Assembly (NCBI GenBank): GCA_964559435.1
Contig: CAZLHI010000004.1
Coordinates: 103,879-167,878, forward strand
Reading direction: 5' to 3'
Length of the DNA: 64,000 nucleotides
Source of the DNA: Hebobacterum sp964559435
GTDB taxonomy: Bacteria > Armatimonadota > Hebobacteria > Hebobacterales > Hebobacteraceae
In this document: positions 1 through 7,781 of the stretch, piece after piece
Position numbering within the stretch: position 1 is the stretch's first letter
How the letters are laid out: the number at the start of each line of letters is the position of its first letter
The notes under the pieces: model-generated
What the model was told of the DNA's origin: nothing
Seen by the model: the letters and a program-made list of their open reading frames with translations, nothing else
The model's database searches: none
Program-made: the position numbers and the translations under genes

Positions 1-85
1 CCAGAGCGGCCCTCAACCAAGCGTGAATCCGGGCGCGTCTACCGCCCTTGCTCCTGACTATCTCTGTTTCAGTCAATCTGCGCCT

Positions 86-496
86 CTAGTCGGAGGTGTG
101 ATCCGGCTCCGGGGTCTCCTCGTTGACCTCTTCGCCGCCCTCCGCCGGGGGAACTTCCTCTATCGGCTCAGCAGCCATCTCCGTGTCCGGCGCAGCGCCC
201 ACTGTGACGGTCGGCTCTGCCGCGCCCGCCGGGACAGCCTCCCCGCTGAACTTCCCCCACACGCCGGCTCTCTTGAGTAGAGACAGCGCGGTCTCGCTCG
301 GTCGCGCGCCCTGTCGCAGCCACCACAGGGCTCGTTCCTCGTTCACGGTGATCGACGCCGGGTCCACACCGGGGTCGTATTGCCCTATGGACTCGATGAA
401 GCGGCCATCTCTCGGCGCGGCCGACTCGGCCACGACCAGCCGATACTGGGGTCGCTTCTTCTTGCCGATGCGCCGCAACCTGATGCGTACTGCCAC
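86..496 (-). CDS. rpsP: 30S ribosomal protein S16 with acidic C-terminal tail
   Basis: Structural protein of the small ribosomal subunit. The first ~80 residues are a classic S16 (basic RIRLRRIGKKKRPQYR start, then the RDGRFIESIGQYDP block). The start taken is the GTG giving MAVRIRLRR, which sits 5 nt after AGGAGG; an earlier GTG overlaps the Shine-Dalgarno itself. Residues ~85-136 form an Ala/Pro/Glu-rich, low-complexity acidic extension beyond the usual 80-90 residue length. It follows ffh by 9 nt, the standard ffh-rpsP order; the usual downstream rimM/trmD would lie outside the window. Function is certain; the role of the tail is not known. Confidence 0.96.
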   Translation of the reverse strand: MAVRIRLRRIGKKKRPQYRLVVAESAAPRDGRFIESIGQYDPGVDPASITVNEERALWWLRQGARPSETALSLLKRAGVWGKFSGEAVPAGAAEPTVTVGAAPDTEMAAEPIEEVPPAEGGEEVNEETPEPDHTSD

Positions 497-505
497 GTGC
501 ACCTC

Positions 506-1846
506 CTACGTTCGAAAACCAGGTATGCCTACTCGTTTGGAAAGCCTGCCCTTCTGTTCCATCTCCGCGAACTGCCCAAGCACGCTGCTCATCTGGCGGA
601 ACTGCTTGAGAAGCAGGTTCACTTCCTGGCGCGTGCGCCCGCTCCCGCGGGCGATTCGCTTCCGCCGGCTCCCGTCGATCATGTCCGGATTCCGGCGCTC
701 TTCGATCGTCATGGACTGTACGATCGCCGTCATGTGCCGCAGGCGCCGTGGATCGACCTGCATCGGCATCTGCTGTCGCAGCGCCTGGAACCCGGGGATC
801 ATGGCCAGCAGCTGGTCGAGCGATCCCATCTTCCCCAGGCGCTGCAACTCCCGCATGAAATCGTTCAGGTCGAAGCGACGCTCGCGGATCCGTCGCTCGA
901 GCTCGGCCGCCTCCTCCTCGTCCAGCGCAGACTCGGCCTGCTCGACAAGGGTCTGCACATCGCCCATTCCGAGGATTCGCGATGCCATCCGGTCCGGATG
1001 GAAGACCTCGAGAGCGTCCAGCTTCTCCCCCACCCCCGCGAGCTTGATCGGCTGTCCCGTTACCTCTCTCACCGAGAGCGCCGCTCCCCCCCGCGCATCC
1101 CCATCCAGCTTCGTCAGCACAACACCCGTTATGCCGACGGCCCTGTCGAACTCCGCAGCTAGATTGACCGCGTCCTGCCCGGTCATCGCGTCCAGGACCA
1201 GCAGGACCTCTTGCGGACAGACGGCCTCTTTCATCGCCGTCAGCTCCGCCATGAGTTCCTTGTCCACGTGCGTGCGCCCGGCCGTGTCGATGATCACCGG
1301 GCCCAGATGCTTATCCTTCGCCTCCTCGATCGCGCCTGTGGCGACGCCGATGGCGTCCTTCTGCGGGCCCTCGAATACTTCGACGCCCACTTGTCCGCCC
1401 ACTACTCGAAGCTGCTCGACCGCCGCCGGACGGCGAAGGTCCGTGGCAGCGAGCAGTGGGGCCTGGCCCTGGGCCTTGAGGCGGCGCGCCAGCTTGCCAG
1501 CGGTCGTGGTCTTGCCCCCTCCCTGGAGACCGACCACGAGTATCACCGTGGGCTCGCCGGACACGTCGAGATCGCTCGCCTCCGATCCGAGCAGACGAGT
1601 GAGCTCGTCGTGGACTATCTTGACCACATGCTGGCCGGGAGTCAGGCTTCGACTAACCTCCTGGCCGACCGCCTTCTCCTGCACGCGGCCGACGAACTCG
1701 CGCACGACGCGGAAGTTGACATCCGCCTCCAGGAGAGCTAGCCGAATTTCGCGGCAAGCGGCGGCCACCTCCTTCTCGGAGAGCCGCCCCTTTCCGCGAA
1801 GCCCACGCAATATGCTCTGCAGCTTGCCAGATAGGCTGTCAAACAT
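506..1846 (-). CDS. ffh: Signal recognition particle protein Ffh (SRP54)
   Basis: GTPase that binds SRP RNA and signal sequences and delivers nascent membrane proteins to FtsY. The N domain (FDSLSGKLQSILRGL) is followed by the G domain with P-loop GLQGGGKTTTAGKLA, DTAGR (G3), TKLDGDARGG (G4 region), then a Met-rich M domain containing GSGRTRQEVNLLLKQF. Length of 446 residues is normal. The ATG chosen gives the conserved MFDSLS start, but has no clear Shine-Dalgarno. An in-frame GTG at 1891 lies exactly 8 nt after the -10 box of the upstream promoter, so a leaderless 15-residue-longer form is possible. First gene of the ffh-rpsP operon. Confidence 0.97.
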   Translation of the reverse strand: MFDSLSGKLQSILRGLRGKGRLSEKEVAAACREIRLALLEADVNFRVVREFVGRVQEKAVGQEVSRSLTPGQHVVKIVHDELTRLLGSEASDLDVSGEPTVILVVGLQGGGKTTTAGKLARRLKAQGQAPLLAATDLRRPAAVEQLRVVGGQVGVEVFEGPQKDAIGVATGAIEEAKDKHLGPVIIDTAGRTHVDKELMAELTAMKEAVCPQEVLLVLDAMTGQDAVNLAAEFDRAVGITGVVLTKLDGDARGGAALSVREVTGQPIKLAGVGEKLDALEVFHPDRMASRILGMGDVQTLVEQAESALDEEEAAELERRIRERRFDLNDFMRELQRLGKMGSLDQLLAMIPGFQALRQQMPMQVDPRRLRHMTAIVQSMTIEERRNPDMIDGSRRKRIARGSGRTRQEVNLLLKQFRQMSSVLGQFAEMEQKGRLSKRVGIPGFRT

Positions 1847-1899
1847 GTGCGCACGCCTGTCGCCCGGCGCTACGCGCCCCCTCGCGCGCACGGGGGCAG

Positions 1900-1929
1900 A
1901 GTATAACAGGCGACCCTACGGATTGTCAA
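1900..1929 (-). promoter_or_regulatory. Sigma-70-type promoter of ffh-rpsP
   Basis: Read on the minus strand: TTGACA (1924-1929), 18-nt spacer, TATACT (1900-1905). Expected transcription start is near 1893, two bases before an in-frame GTG of ffh. Confidence 0.8.
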
Positions 1930-2023
1930 ATGCAGATCAACCATGTCTCAGCGGGGAACCGGCAACTGGGGCGACAAGAACCGCGGCCGCCCCGTCAGGC
2001 GGGCAGCATGCCGCTTGGGCCAC

Positions 2024-2512
2024 TTAGTGAGTTTGGGGCCGAGCCTGTCCCCTCCCCCGCCTCAGGAGCGACAGGGCGCGTCGCAGCAGGCGTCGCTGGT
2101 CGCCGTGGCTCAGCATCGCAAGCGCTTGCTCAGGGCGGAACCACCCACAGTCCACAGAGTTCTCCGCGGAGCATGGGCACAGCTTGGCGCTGGCCTCTGC
2201 CTCGAAGAGAAACCAGTCAACATGCTTGGCATAGTGCCGGCCGCCTCGTTCGAAACCATGCTCCGTCGAGCCGAGCGCCGCCACCTCGGCCAGGTCCGCC
2301 AGGCCGATCTCTTCTCTGATCTCCCTCCGGGCCGCCTCCCTCGGATCCTCGCCGCGCTCTAGGCCGCCCTTTGGAAACACCCAAGTCCCGTAGCCGGAGC
2401 GCATCAGGGCTACCCGCAGGTCCTTGCCCCGACCCCGCACGACGACCCCGCCGCTCGAGCGAAGCCTCGCGGGCTCCGGCTCTTCTCCTGACCGGCGCAG
2501 GTCGCTCTTCAC
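2024..2512 (-). CDS. Nudix hydrolase
   Basis: Hydrolase of nucleoside diphosphates linked to another moiety. The Nudix box is complete: GGLERGEDPREAARREIREEIGL fits GX5EX7REUXEEXGU, preceded by the VFPKGG strand. The GTG start at 2512 overlaps the TGA of the URO-D-like gene as GTGA (4 bp), which gives a 162-residue protein and makes longer readings unlikely. Substrate cannot be told from sequence; the general fold resembles diadenosine polyphosphate and NTP pyrophosphohydrolases. Last gene of a three-gene coupled set with the HAD and URO-D-like genes. Confidence 0.88.
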   Translation of the reverse strand: MKSDLRRSGEEPEPARLRSSGGVVVRGRGKDLRVALMRSGYGTWVFPKGGLERGEDPREAARREIREEIGLADLAEVAALGSTEHGFERGGRHYAKHVDWFLFEAEASAKLCPCSAENSVDCGWFRPEQALAMLSHGDQRRLLRRALSLLRRGRGQARPQTH

Positions 2513-3651
2513 TTCGGCGGCCTCCACTCTTTGGGGCGCCGTTCCTCCCAGCGCGTCGGCTCCGGAATGCCGAACATGTCTCTCTTCGCCGCAAGGTAGT
2601 ATTCGTAGTTCTCCAGGGTGACGTCGGGCGGCACACGGTGGTCCACGTGGGGAATCCACCCGCCCTGGTTCACATATGGTTCTATTCGCTCCAGCTCCGC
2701 GCGGATCGCCTCCTTGCCCTGGATGAGAGCGCGCTTGTTGACGCCTCCCAAGAGGAGAATCTGCTTCCCGTAGCGGTCCCGCAGTGCCACCGGATCGGTG
2801 CCGGCCGCCACCTCAACCGGGAACATGCAGTTGATGCCCGCCTCCAGCCACAGGGGGACGAGCGCGTTGATGTTGCCATCGCAGTCCGTATAGACGATGT
2901 CGCACCCGTGCTGTCGCAGCAGTTCTGTTATCCGACGGTACCTCGGCACCATAAGCCGCTCGAAGGTGCTCGGCGAGATCATGGGGCCAGCGTTGAAGCA
3001 CATGTCCTCCCAGCCGGCGCCGAAGTCGATCTGAACCTGTGGCGCGGCCCATTCGATCGTGCGTACCACGATCTGGGTGATGGTTTCCATGATCTCTTCG
3101 ACCAACTCGGGGTCGTCGTAGACCATCATGGCGGCCCGCTCGAAGCCCATCCAGTCGCGCATCCAGCCGTAGAGACTGCCGATGCCCATGCCGAGGGGGC
3201 AATCGCGATGCGCCCATTCCTCCTTGAGGTCTTGCCAGGCCGACTCGTCCGGCAGCCGGCGCGGATCATCGGGATTGAGCCGTGGCTTGAACTCGCGCTC
3301 CCATTCCTCGCGCCCCTTGAGGAGGAAGTCCACGAAGTGAGGAATGGAGTCTTGTCCGGAGGCATGGATCTCGCAGCTAGCGCCGTGCTCATCCCGGATC
3401 AGCAGGTAGTCTCCTGAGACGTCCAGCACTTCCCGCTCGAATTCGGGGAGCAGTGACTGATTGACGGGTACCCACGCCCTGGGGGCAAAGCCGAAGTAAG
3501 AATCCGCCTTCGGCAGCGTGTCGATCTCCCGAGGCAGGCCCTGCTGGTGCCACAAGGTGAGCGTGTTATCCCAGTAGCCGAACTCCTCATCCGGAACGTG
3601 GTCGACCGGCTCGAAGTGCATCGTTCGCAGCCAGCGCTCCCGATGCGTCAT
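2509..3651 (-). CDS. Uroporphyrinogen decarboxylase-like (URO-D family) protein
   Basis: A 380-residue TIM-barrel protein of the URO-D/methyltransferase superfamily. Supporting segments are the N-terminal MTHRERWLRTMHFEPVDHVPD, the DWMGFERAAMMVYDDPELVEEI helix region and the FGAGWEDMCFNAGPMISPSTFERLMVPRYRR / YTDCDGNINALVPLWLEAGINCMFPVE block typical of the non-haem branch. Members of this branch are usually corrinoid-linked methyltransferases or of unknown role, and no haem genes lie nearby, so true HemE activity is unlikely. The ATG overlaps the HAD stop by 4 bp (ATGA). Confidence 0.85.
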   Translation of the reverse strand: MTHRERWLRTMHFEPVDHVPDEEFGYWDNTLTLWHQQGLPREIDTLPKADSYFGFAPRAWVPVNQSLLPEFEREVLDVSGDYLLIRDEHGASCEIHASGQDSIPHFVDFLLKGREEWEREFKPRLNPDDPRRLPDESAWQDLKEEWAHRDCPLGMGIGSLYGWMRDWMGFERAAMMVYDDPELVEEIMETITQIVVRTIEWAAPQVQIDFGAGWEDMCFNAGPMISPSTFERLMVPRYRRITELLRQHGCDIVYTDCDGNINALVPLWLEAGINCMFPVEVAAGTDPVALRDRYGKQILLLGGVNKRALIQGKEAIRAELERIEPYVNQGGWIPHVDHRVPPDVTLENYEYYLAAKRDMFGIPEPTRWEERRPKEWRPPK

Positions 3652-4352
3652 TCCTGGGCCTCCTGCACGATGTCTACGACATCCCGGAGGTCTCGTACGC
3701 GAAGGCAGTCGGCCTTCGGATATGCCCCCTCGCGATCGAGCAGTATCGGACGCAGCCCGGCCGCTCGAGCGCCAACGACGTCGTCGTCATAGCTGTCGCC
3801 AACGTGCCAGGCAGGCAGCCTTGCGGCCTCCGCGGCCTCGGCCGCCATGTGGAACATCCGGCCCTCGGGCTTGGCGCTCCGCGCCCCGAATGCATCAATC
3901 ACCAGGGGGAAGTAATGACGTACTCCGAGCGCTTCGAGCTCGGGGCCGGCGCAAGGCCGGCCCGTGATAATGCCCAGCTTGACCCCGCTCGCCGAAAGAG
4001 TGCGAAGCACTTCGGGCGCTTCCGCGTACAGTCGCCGCGCGCCTGGGCATGTCAGCAGCTCCACCACGCGTTCCGTCGCCCGAGCAAGCCCCCTCTCAAC
4101 CCCCATGGTCTGCAGGAGGCGGCCGTCGTAGGCGAGCCAAAACGCGCGCTCGTCGGCCGTGTCTGCATGCTGTCGGACGAGATCCGCGTAGAACGAGGCC
4201 GACCAAGCCGTGTCGAGGGCCGCCAGCACGCGCTCGGGCGGCACTGAGACGCCCACCTCCCGGGCCGCTTGCACGTAGGCATCGACCGGGCTAATAGTCC
4301 ACTCTATCAAGGTGTCATCGACGTCGAAGAATAGGTAACAGCGAGGCCTCAA
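3648..4352 (-). CDS. HAD-superfamily hydrolase
   Basis: Predicted phosphatase of 234 residues. Motif I is FFDVDDTLIEW (nucleophile and acid Asp pair DVD), motif II IITGRP region, motif III/IV KPEGRMFHMAAE followed by HVGDSYDDDVVGARAAGL. The helical cap between motifs I and II fits subclass I. The start appears to be TTG at 4352, preceded by GGAG at a 9-nt spacing. It lies directly after the terminator of the upstream operon and is translationally coupled (ATGA) to the URO-D-like gene. Substrate unknown. Confidence 0.85.
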   Translation of the reverse strand: MRPRCYLFFDVDDTLIEWTISPVDAYVQAAREVGVSVPPERVLAALDTAWSASFYADLVRQHADTADERAFWLAYDGRLLQTMGVERGLARATERVVELLTCPGARRLYAEAPEVLRTLSASGVKLGIITGRPCAGPELEALGVRHYFPLVIDAFGARSAKPEGRMFHMAAEAAEAARLPAWHVGDSYDDDVVGARAAGLRPILLDREGAYPKADCLRVRDLRDVVDIVQEAQE

Positions 4353-4365
4353 TTGTTAGAACTCC

Positions 4366-4397
4366 AAAGAAAAAGGCGCCCCGCTTGAGCGCGGCGC
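4366..4397 (-). terminator. Intrinsic terminator of the dppA-to-HDAC operon
   Basis: On the minus strand a 9-bp GC-rich stem with one mismatch (arms 4389-4397 and 4376-4384), TCAA loop, followed by a T-rich tract (4366-4374). It lies ~100 nt past the histone-deacetylase-like stop and just before the HAD start. Confidence 0.8.
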
Positions 4398-4499
4398 ACT
4401 CGCCACCGTCCCGGAGCGGCGCCCGGGCGCTACCGCCAGTATACGGAGAGCGGCGGCAGGAGTCAACAGAGCCCACGGCATTGAGCAGGGCCCAGCCTG

Positions 4500-5663
4500 C
4501 TATCCAGCGTCCTCCTCATCCTGGCCAAGGCCGTGATACTTGAAGACCCGCTGCTTGATCTCCTTCACAGACTCCTCGGCGAATTCCCGGGTCACTCGGA
4601 GCCAGTCCTCGTCCGTCTTCGGGCCGTTGCTGTCGTGTAGTGGCACGGGCGCGTCGTCCCTGCGATAGTGCTGGGCCTGCGACTCAGGGATGTGCTCCGG
4701 CGCCTCCGCGCCCGCCATCCGCGCAAATGCCAGCGTCCAAGCGCGCGGCACCACGGTGAGGTCGTACCCGCCCCCTCCGAGGGAGATCCATCGAGACGCC
4801 CTCTGCGCAATCTCATCGACCACCTGCATGTAGCCTCTCGTCGTGCCGCAAAGGTGGGTCAGTGGATCCTGATAGTGAGTATCGACCCCCAGTTGTGTCA
4901 CCGCGAAATCCGCTTCGAAGGACTCAAGCAAGGGCACCACGGCCTCCTTGAAGGCCCACACATACACATCGTCTCCCGTGTAGGGGGACAGCGGCAGGTT
5001 GACCGAGAAGCCTTCGCCCTCGCCCTCGCCGATCTCAGACACACTACCGGTCATCGGAAACAGGTAACGGCCGCTTTCGTGGATCGAAATTGTCAGCACG
5101 TCCCGCCTGTCGTAGAATGCTTCCTGCACACCATCGCCATGATGGGCGTCGATATCCACGTACACCACCTTCACGCCGTCGCCGCACTTCCCGAGCAAGT
5201 GCTCGATAGCGATGGCGGCGTCGTTGAAGACACAGAACCCCGATGCCCTCTCGCGATGGGCGTGGTGGAGGCCGCCGGCCGGGTTGAACGCTACCGCGGC
5301 CTCCCCGTCGGCCACAGTGTCGGCCGCCCGGACTGATGCTCCTACCACCAGCGCGGCCGCCTCGTACATTCCGTCCACGATTGGGTTGTCGATTGTTCCC
5401 AGCCCGTAGTCGTAGGGCCGCTGCAGAATGCGGCCCTCGCTCGGCGCTCGGACGGCCGCAATGTAGTCGCGGCTATGCGCCAAGGAGAGCATATCTTCGT
5501 CCGCCGCGGAAGGCTGTTGGACCGACACGGATGTGCCTTCCAGCATACCGCAGGCGCAGATGAGGTCGTAGGTGCGCGTCACGCGTGTCGGCTTGAGCGG
5601 GTGGGAGGGGCCTAGATCGTAGTCGCCAAACTTGGGCGTGTAGACGAGCGCTGCCTGCGGCAT
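4500..5663 (-). CDS. Histone deacetylase family protein (AcuC/acetylpolyamine amidohydrolase-like)
   Basis: Zinc-dependent deacetylase of 387 residues. Characteristic segments appear in order: HPLKPTRVTRTYDLI near the N terminus, the GGLHHAHRERASGFCVFNDAAIA active-site loop (~130-152), VYVDIDAHHGDGVQEAFY (~168-184, metal ligands Asp/His), a C-terminal QLGVDTHYQDPLTHL and the SLGGGGYD loop. Bacterial members deacetylate acetyl-CoA synthetase or polyamines; which applies here cannot be decided. 18 nt after the PDZ gene, it closes the operon before the terminator. Confidence 0.9.
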   Translation of the reverse strand: MPQAALVYTPKFGDYDLGPSHPLKPTRVTRTYDLICACGMLEGTSVSVQQPSAADEDMLSLAHSRDYIAAVRAPSEGRILQRPYDYGLGTIDNPIVDGMYEAAALVVGASVRAADTVADGEAAVAFNPAGGLHHAHRERASGFCVFNDAAIAIEHLLGKCGDGVKVVYVDIDAHHGDGVQEAFYDRRDVLTISIHESGRYLFPMTGSVSEIGEGEGEGFSVNLPLSPYTGDDVYVWAFKEAVVPLLESFEADFAVTQLGVDTHYQDPLTHLCGTTRGYMQVVDEIAQRASRWISLGGGGYDLTVVPRAWTLAFARMAGAEAPEHIPESQAQHYRRDDAPVPLHDSNGPKTDEDWLRVTREFAEESVKEIKQRVFKYHGLGQDEEDAG

Positions 5664-5681
5664 GACTGAAGCGGGAATCGG

Positions 5682-6119
5682 CTAGTGGTGTGTGTGGCCT
5701 GCGTGCGGCATGCTCACGGGTCCCGTTCGATGCCTGAACACGATCATGCGATACTCCCCATCGCGCTGTACCAGCAGCATGATCCCGCGTCCCATCGTGA
5801 CGTTGGAATTGATGAGGTCGGCGAACTGGTAGACATGCCACAGGGACCGGTCGCCGAGGGCCATTATCCTGTCGCCTACTGCGAGACCGACCTGCTCGGC
5901 GGGACCTCCAGGCTCTACGGCCTCCACAGGCAGCCCGCCGCCTGGCCCGGACTCCTTCGCGACCCTCATCCCCAAGGCTTCTTCAATGCTCTCCTGGGCC
6001 TCCGTAAGAGGGTCCTTCTTCTGAAGTTCCGCGTAGTTGGCGCGCACCCAGAACAGCGCCCAAACAAACACAATGGCACCCAACAGCAGTACGACCCACG
6101 AACGCAAGAGCGGCTTCAT
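5682..6119 (-). CDS. Membrane-anchored PDZ domain protein
   Basis: A 145-residue protein with one N-terminal membrane segment (~residues 8-25, WVVLLLGAIVFVWALFWV) and a PDZ-like domain (~55-125: LPVEAVEPGGPAEQVGLAVGDRIMALGD). There is no protease domain, so it probably acts as a periplasmic binding or scaffold module. The C terminus is His-rich (HAGHTHH). Its ATG overlaps the stop of the zinc-ribbon gene (ATGA). Confidence 0.75.
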   Translation of the reverse strand: MKPLLRSWVVLLLGAIVFVWALFWVRANYAELQKKDPLTEAQESIEEALGMRVAKESGPGGGLPVEAVEPGGPAEQVGLAVGDRIMALGDRSLWHVYQFADLINSNVTMGRGIMLLVQRDGEYRMIVFRHRTGPVSMPHAGHTHH

Positions 6120-6379
6120 TGCTCTGTATCTTCCTGGTCCCGGTCTTCTAACGCCTTTATCTCGTTCGCCACCTCCCCGCGCCGCGCGTAGAAGCTCGTG
6201 AGACCGCAGTCCACACAGACATCGGAGTAGAGGGCAATGAGTCCGCTACGGCGGCCGCTATCATCCCGGACGATCTGGAGTTGCACGCCCGGCACTCGGC
6301 AGGCCCGTATCATACTGCTGCCGCCACAGCTGGGACACCGGCGCTTGCGCCGTCGCTCCTGCTGTCTCTCCTCGCTCAT
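6116..6379 (-). CDS. Small zinc-ribbon protein
   Basis: 87 residues with two knuckles, CPSCGG (~15-20) and CVDCGL (~55-60), which would bind one zinc. The segment between them is a beta-type stretch ending in IALYSDVCVDCG, and the C terminus is a charged helix. Family not recognised beyond zinc ribbon. Overlaps the downstream PDZ gene by 4 bp (ATGA). Confidence 0.7.
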   Translation of the reverse strand: MSEERQQERRRKRRCPSCGGSSMIRACRVPGVQLQIVRDDSGRRSGLIALYSDVCVDCGLTSFYARRGEVANEIKALEDRDQEDTEQ

Positions 6380-6416
6380 CGGGTGCCCCTGTACCGCGAA
6401 TTGTCACGCGGGCGCG

Positions 6417-6680
6417 TCAGTGAACGACCGGCCCGGAGCCCTTGGGCGGGGCCGGTATCTCGCCGAACTTCTCTTCGTAACGCCGGACGTTCTCAGCCAG
6501 CGCATCCCGAAAAGCCTTGGCGATGACGGGGTTCATGACGACTCTCACCAGCGTGGGCGCTGATTCGACATCCCTGTTCTCGGGACCCAGTCGCTTGAAG
6601 TCCATCAGGAACTCCAAAGCGACGTGAGTTATCTTCGCGAGGTTCGAATACACGACCTCGAATTCCGGCTCTCTCGGCAT
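6417..6680 (-). CDS. DUF3467 family protein
   Basis: 87 residues matching the DUF3467 pattern as I know it: YSNLAKITHVALEFLMDF, then V.vvMNP.iAKaFrdALaENVRRYEekFGEI. The family is conserved in many bacteria and has no firm function. The ATG has a strong GGGAGGAG Shine-Dalgarno. Placed between a GspC-like gene and a zinc ribbon in the same direction. Confidence 0.8.
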   Translation of the reverse strand: MPREPEFEVVYSNLAKITHVALEFLMDFKRLGPENRDVESAPTLVRVVMNPVIAKAFRDALAENVRRYEEKFGEIPAPPKGSGPVVH

Positions 6681-6725
6681 CGCTCCTCCCTTTCGCAGGG
6701 TTGCGGTTCGTCTGGTCCTGACAGG

Positions 6726-7187
6726 CTACTCCTCTGGCTCCGGTTCCCGCAATACTAGGGTGACTCGCCCGCCATCTCGCTCTAGAACTGCTCGATCTTC
6801 ACCGATGCTCACAACCGTGTACCCAGCAGCCCTGTCCCCGGTACTGGCGTAGTAGCGCTTCCTCCCCGAGTGGATGATGGCTATGGGTTTGTCACCTTGC
6901 TCCATGACGATGCCCACAAGCTTCACGTCGGCCGCCCCGCCAGGCGCGGTCGAGCTGCCCACCGCACCAGGCTGCGTCTTGAACGGGTCCCGGCCGCCCC
7001 CCGACGTCGGCGGCTCCTCCACTTCTGGCGCTACTACCTCGACTTCCTCAACGGGTTCGAGCTCCGGCTCCTCCCCCTTCTCTCTGCCAATGGACCTCAA
7101 CCCGACAAACAGCGCCAAAGCCACCGCCAGAACAGCAACGACAAGCGCGAGGAAGGCGATGTCTTGTCTCTGGCCACCGCTGCTCAT
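6726..7187 (-). CDS. GspC/PilP-like inner-membrane protein (HR domain)
   Basis: 153 residues from the ATG that follows GGAGG by 8 nt. It has one membrane segment (~residues 10-30), a Glu/Val/Pro-rich linker, then a small beta domain (~75-150) of the type found in GspC homology regions and PilP: DPFKTQ, then VKLVGIVMEQGDKPIAIIHSGRKRYYASTGDRAAGYTVVSI with AVLERDGGRVTLVL. Such domains sit in the periplasm and contact a secretin. The adjacent upstream gene supplies a separate PDZ protein, so the pair resembles a GspC split in two. No secretin or ATPase gene is in the window. Confidence 0.6.
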   Translation of the reverse strand: MSSGGQRQDIAFLALVVAVLAVALALFVGLRSIGREKGEEPELEPVEEVEVVAPEVEEPPTSGGGRDPFKTQPGAVGSSTAPGGAADVKLVGIVMEQGDKPIAIIHSGRKRYYASTGDRAAGYTVVSIGEDRAVLERDGGRVTLVLREPEPEE

Positions 7188-7226
7188 GTTCCAAGCCTCC
7201 TCGGCCACACCATCGATGGGCCTTGC

Positions 7227-7697
7227 CTACTTCACTACCTCGTCCACGGACAGGGGGGTCACGCCCGTGATGACCAGCACAAGCTCTTCCCCTGCCCGCT
7301 CCACCAGAACTTCGTTCCCCTTCTCCGGATCGACCTTTGCCACTGACCCCACGAGCGCGAAGGGATTTCCAATATCGATGTCATTGAACCTGACGATCAA
7401 ATCGCCGGCCTTCAAGCCACCCCTGTCCGCAGGGCTGCCGGGATAGATGAGCGCGACGCGGGCGCCCTTGAATCTGTCCTCGCCCAGTGGCGGCATAACG
7501 ACAGCGATCCCAAGGGGCATCAGGCCTTTGCGCAGCACAGACAGGTCGCGGTCCTCCACGGACGGCTCGGGGGGCAATACGAAGACCTCATCCTCATGGT
7601 TGTGCTGAGCCTGCTGTCGGCCGAACACCACCAGAGCCAGGGCCACGGCAAGCGCAAGGACAACCACCGCAACCGGCGCGCTAACAGTCTGCTTCAC
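7227..7697 (-). CDS. Membrane-anchored PDZ domain protein
   Basis: 156 residues from a GTG start preceded by GGAGGG; the longer in-frame reading to 7775 has no such signal. One N-terminal membrane segment (~5-24, PVAVVVLALAVALALVVFG) and a PDZ domain (~60-155: ARVALIYPGSPADRGGLKAGDLIVRFNDIDIGNP). No catalytic domain. It stands 39 nt before the GspC-like gene; TM-PDZ here plus TM-HR there equals the architecture of GspC. Confidence 0.72.
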   Translation of the reverse strand: MKQTVSAPVAVVVLALAVALALVVFGRQQAQHNHEDEVFVLPPEPSVEDRDLSVLRKGLMPLGIAVVMPPLGEDRFKGARVALIYPGSPADRGGLKAGDLIVRFNDIDIGNPFALVGSVAKVDPEKGNEVLVERAGEELVLVITGVTPLSVDEVVK

Positions 7698-7781
7698 CGC
7701 AACACCCTCCGCCGACTTCCCTCCGGACGTCCCCAGGGAAGTGTACCACGTACGCTCCGTTTTCCCCAACCGCACAGCCGG

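Noticed and set aside
123..2027. Long 634-residue plus-strand frame over rpsP-ffh
   Set aside because: Antisense shadow of two certain genes; it has an Arg/Ser-rich composition typical of GC-rich antisense frames and no start signal.
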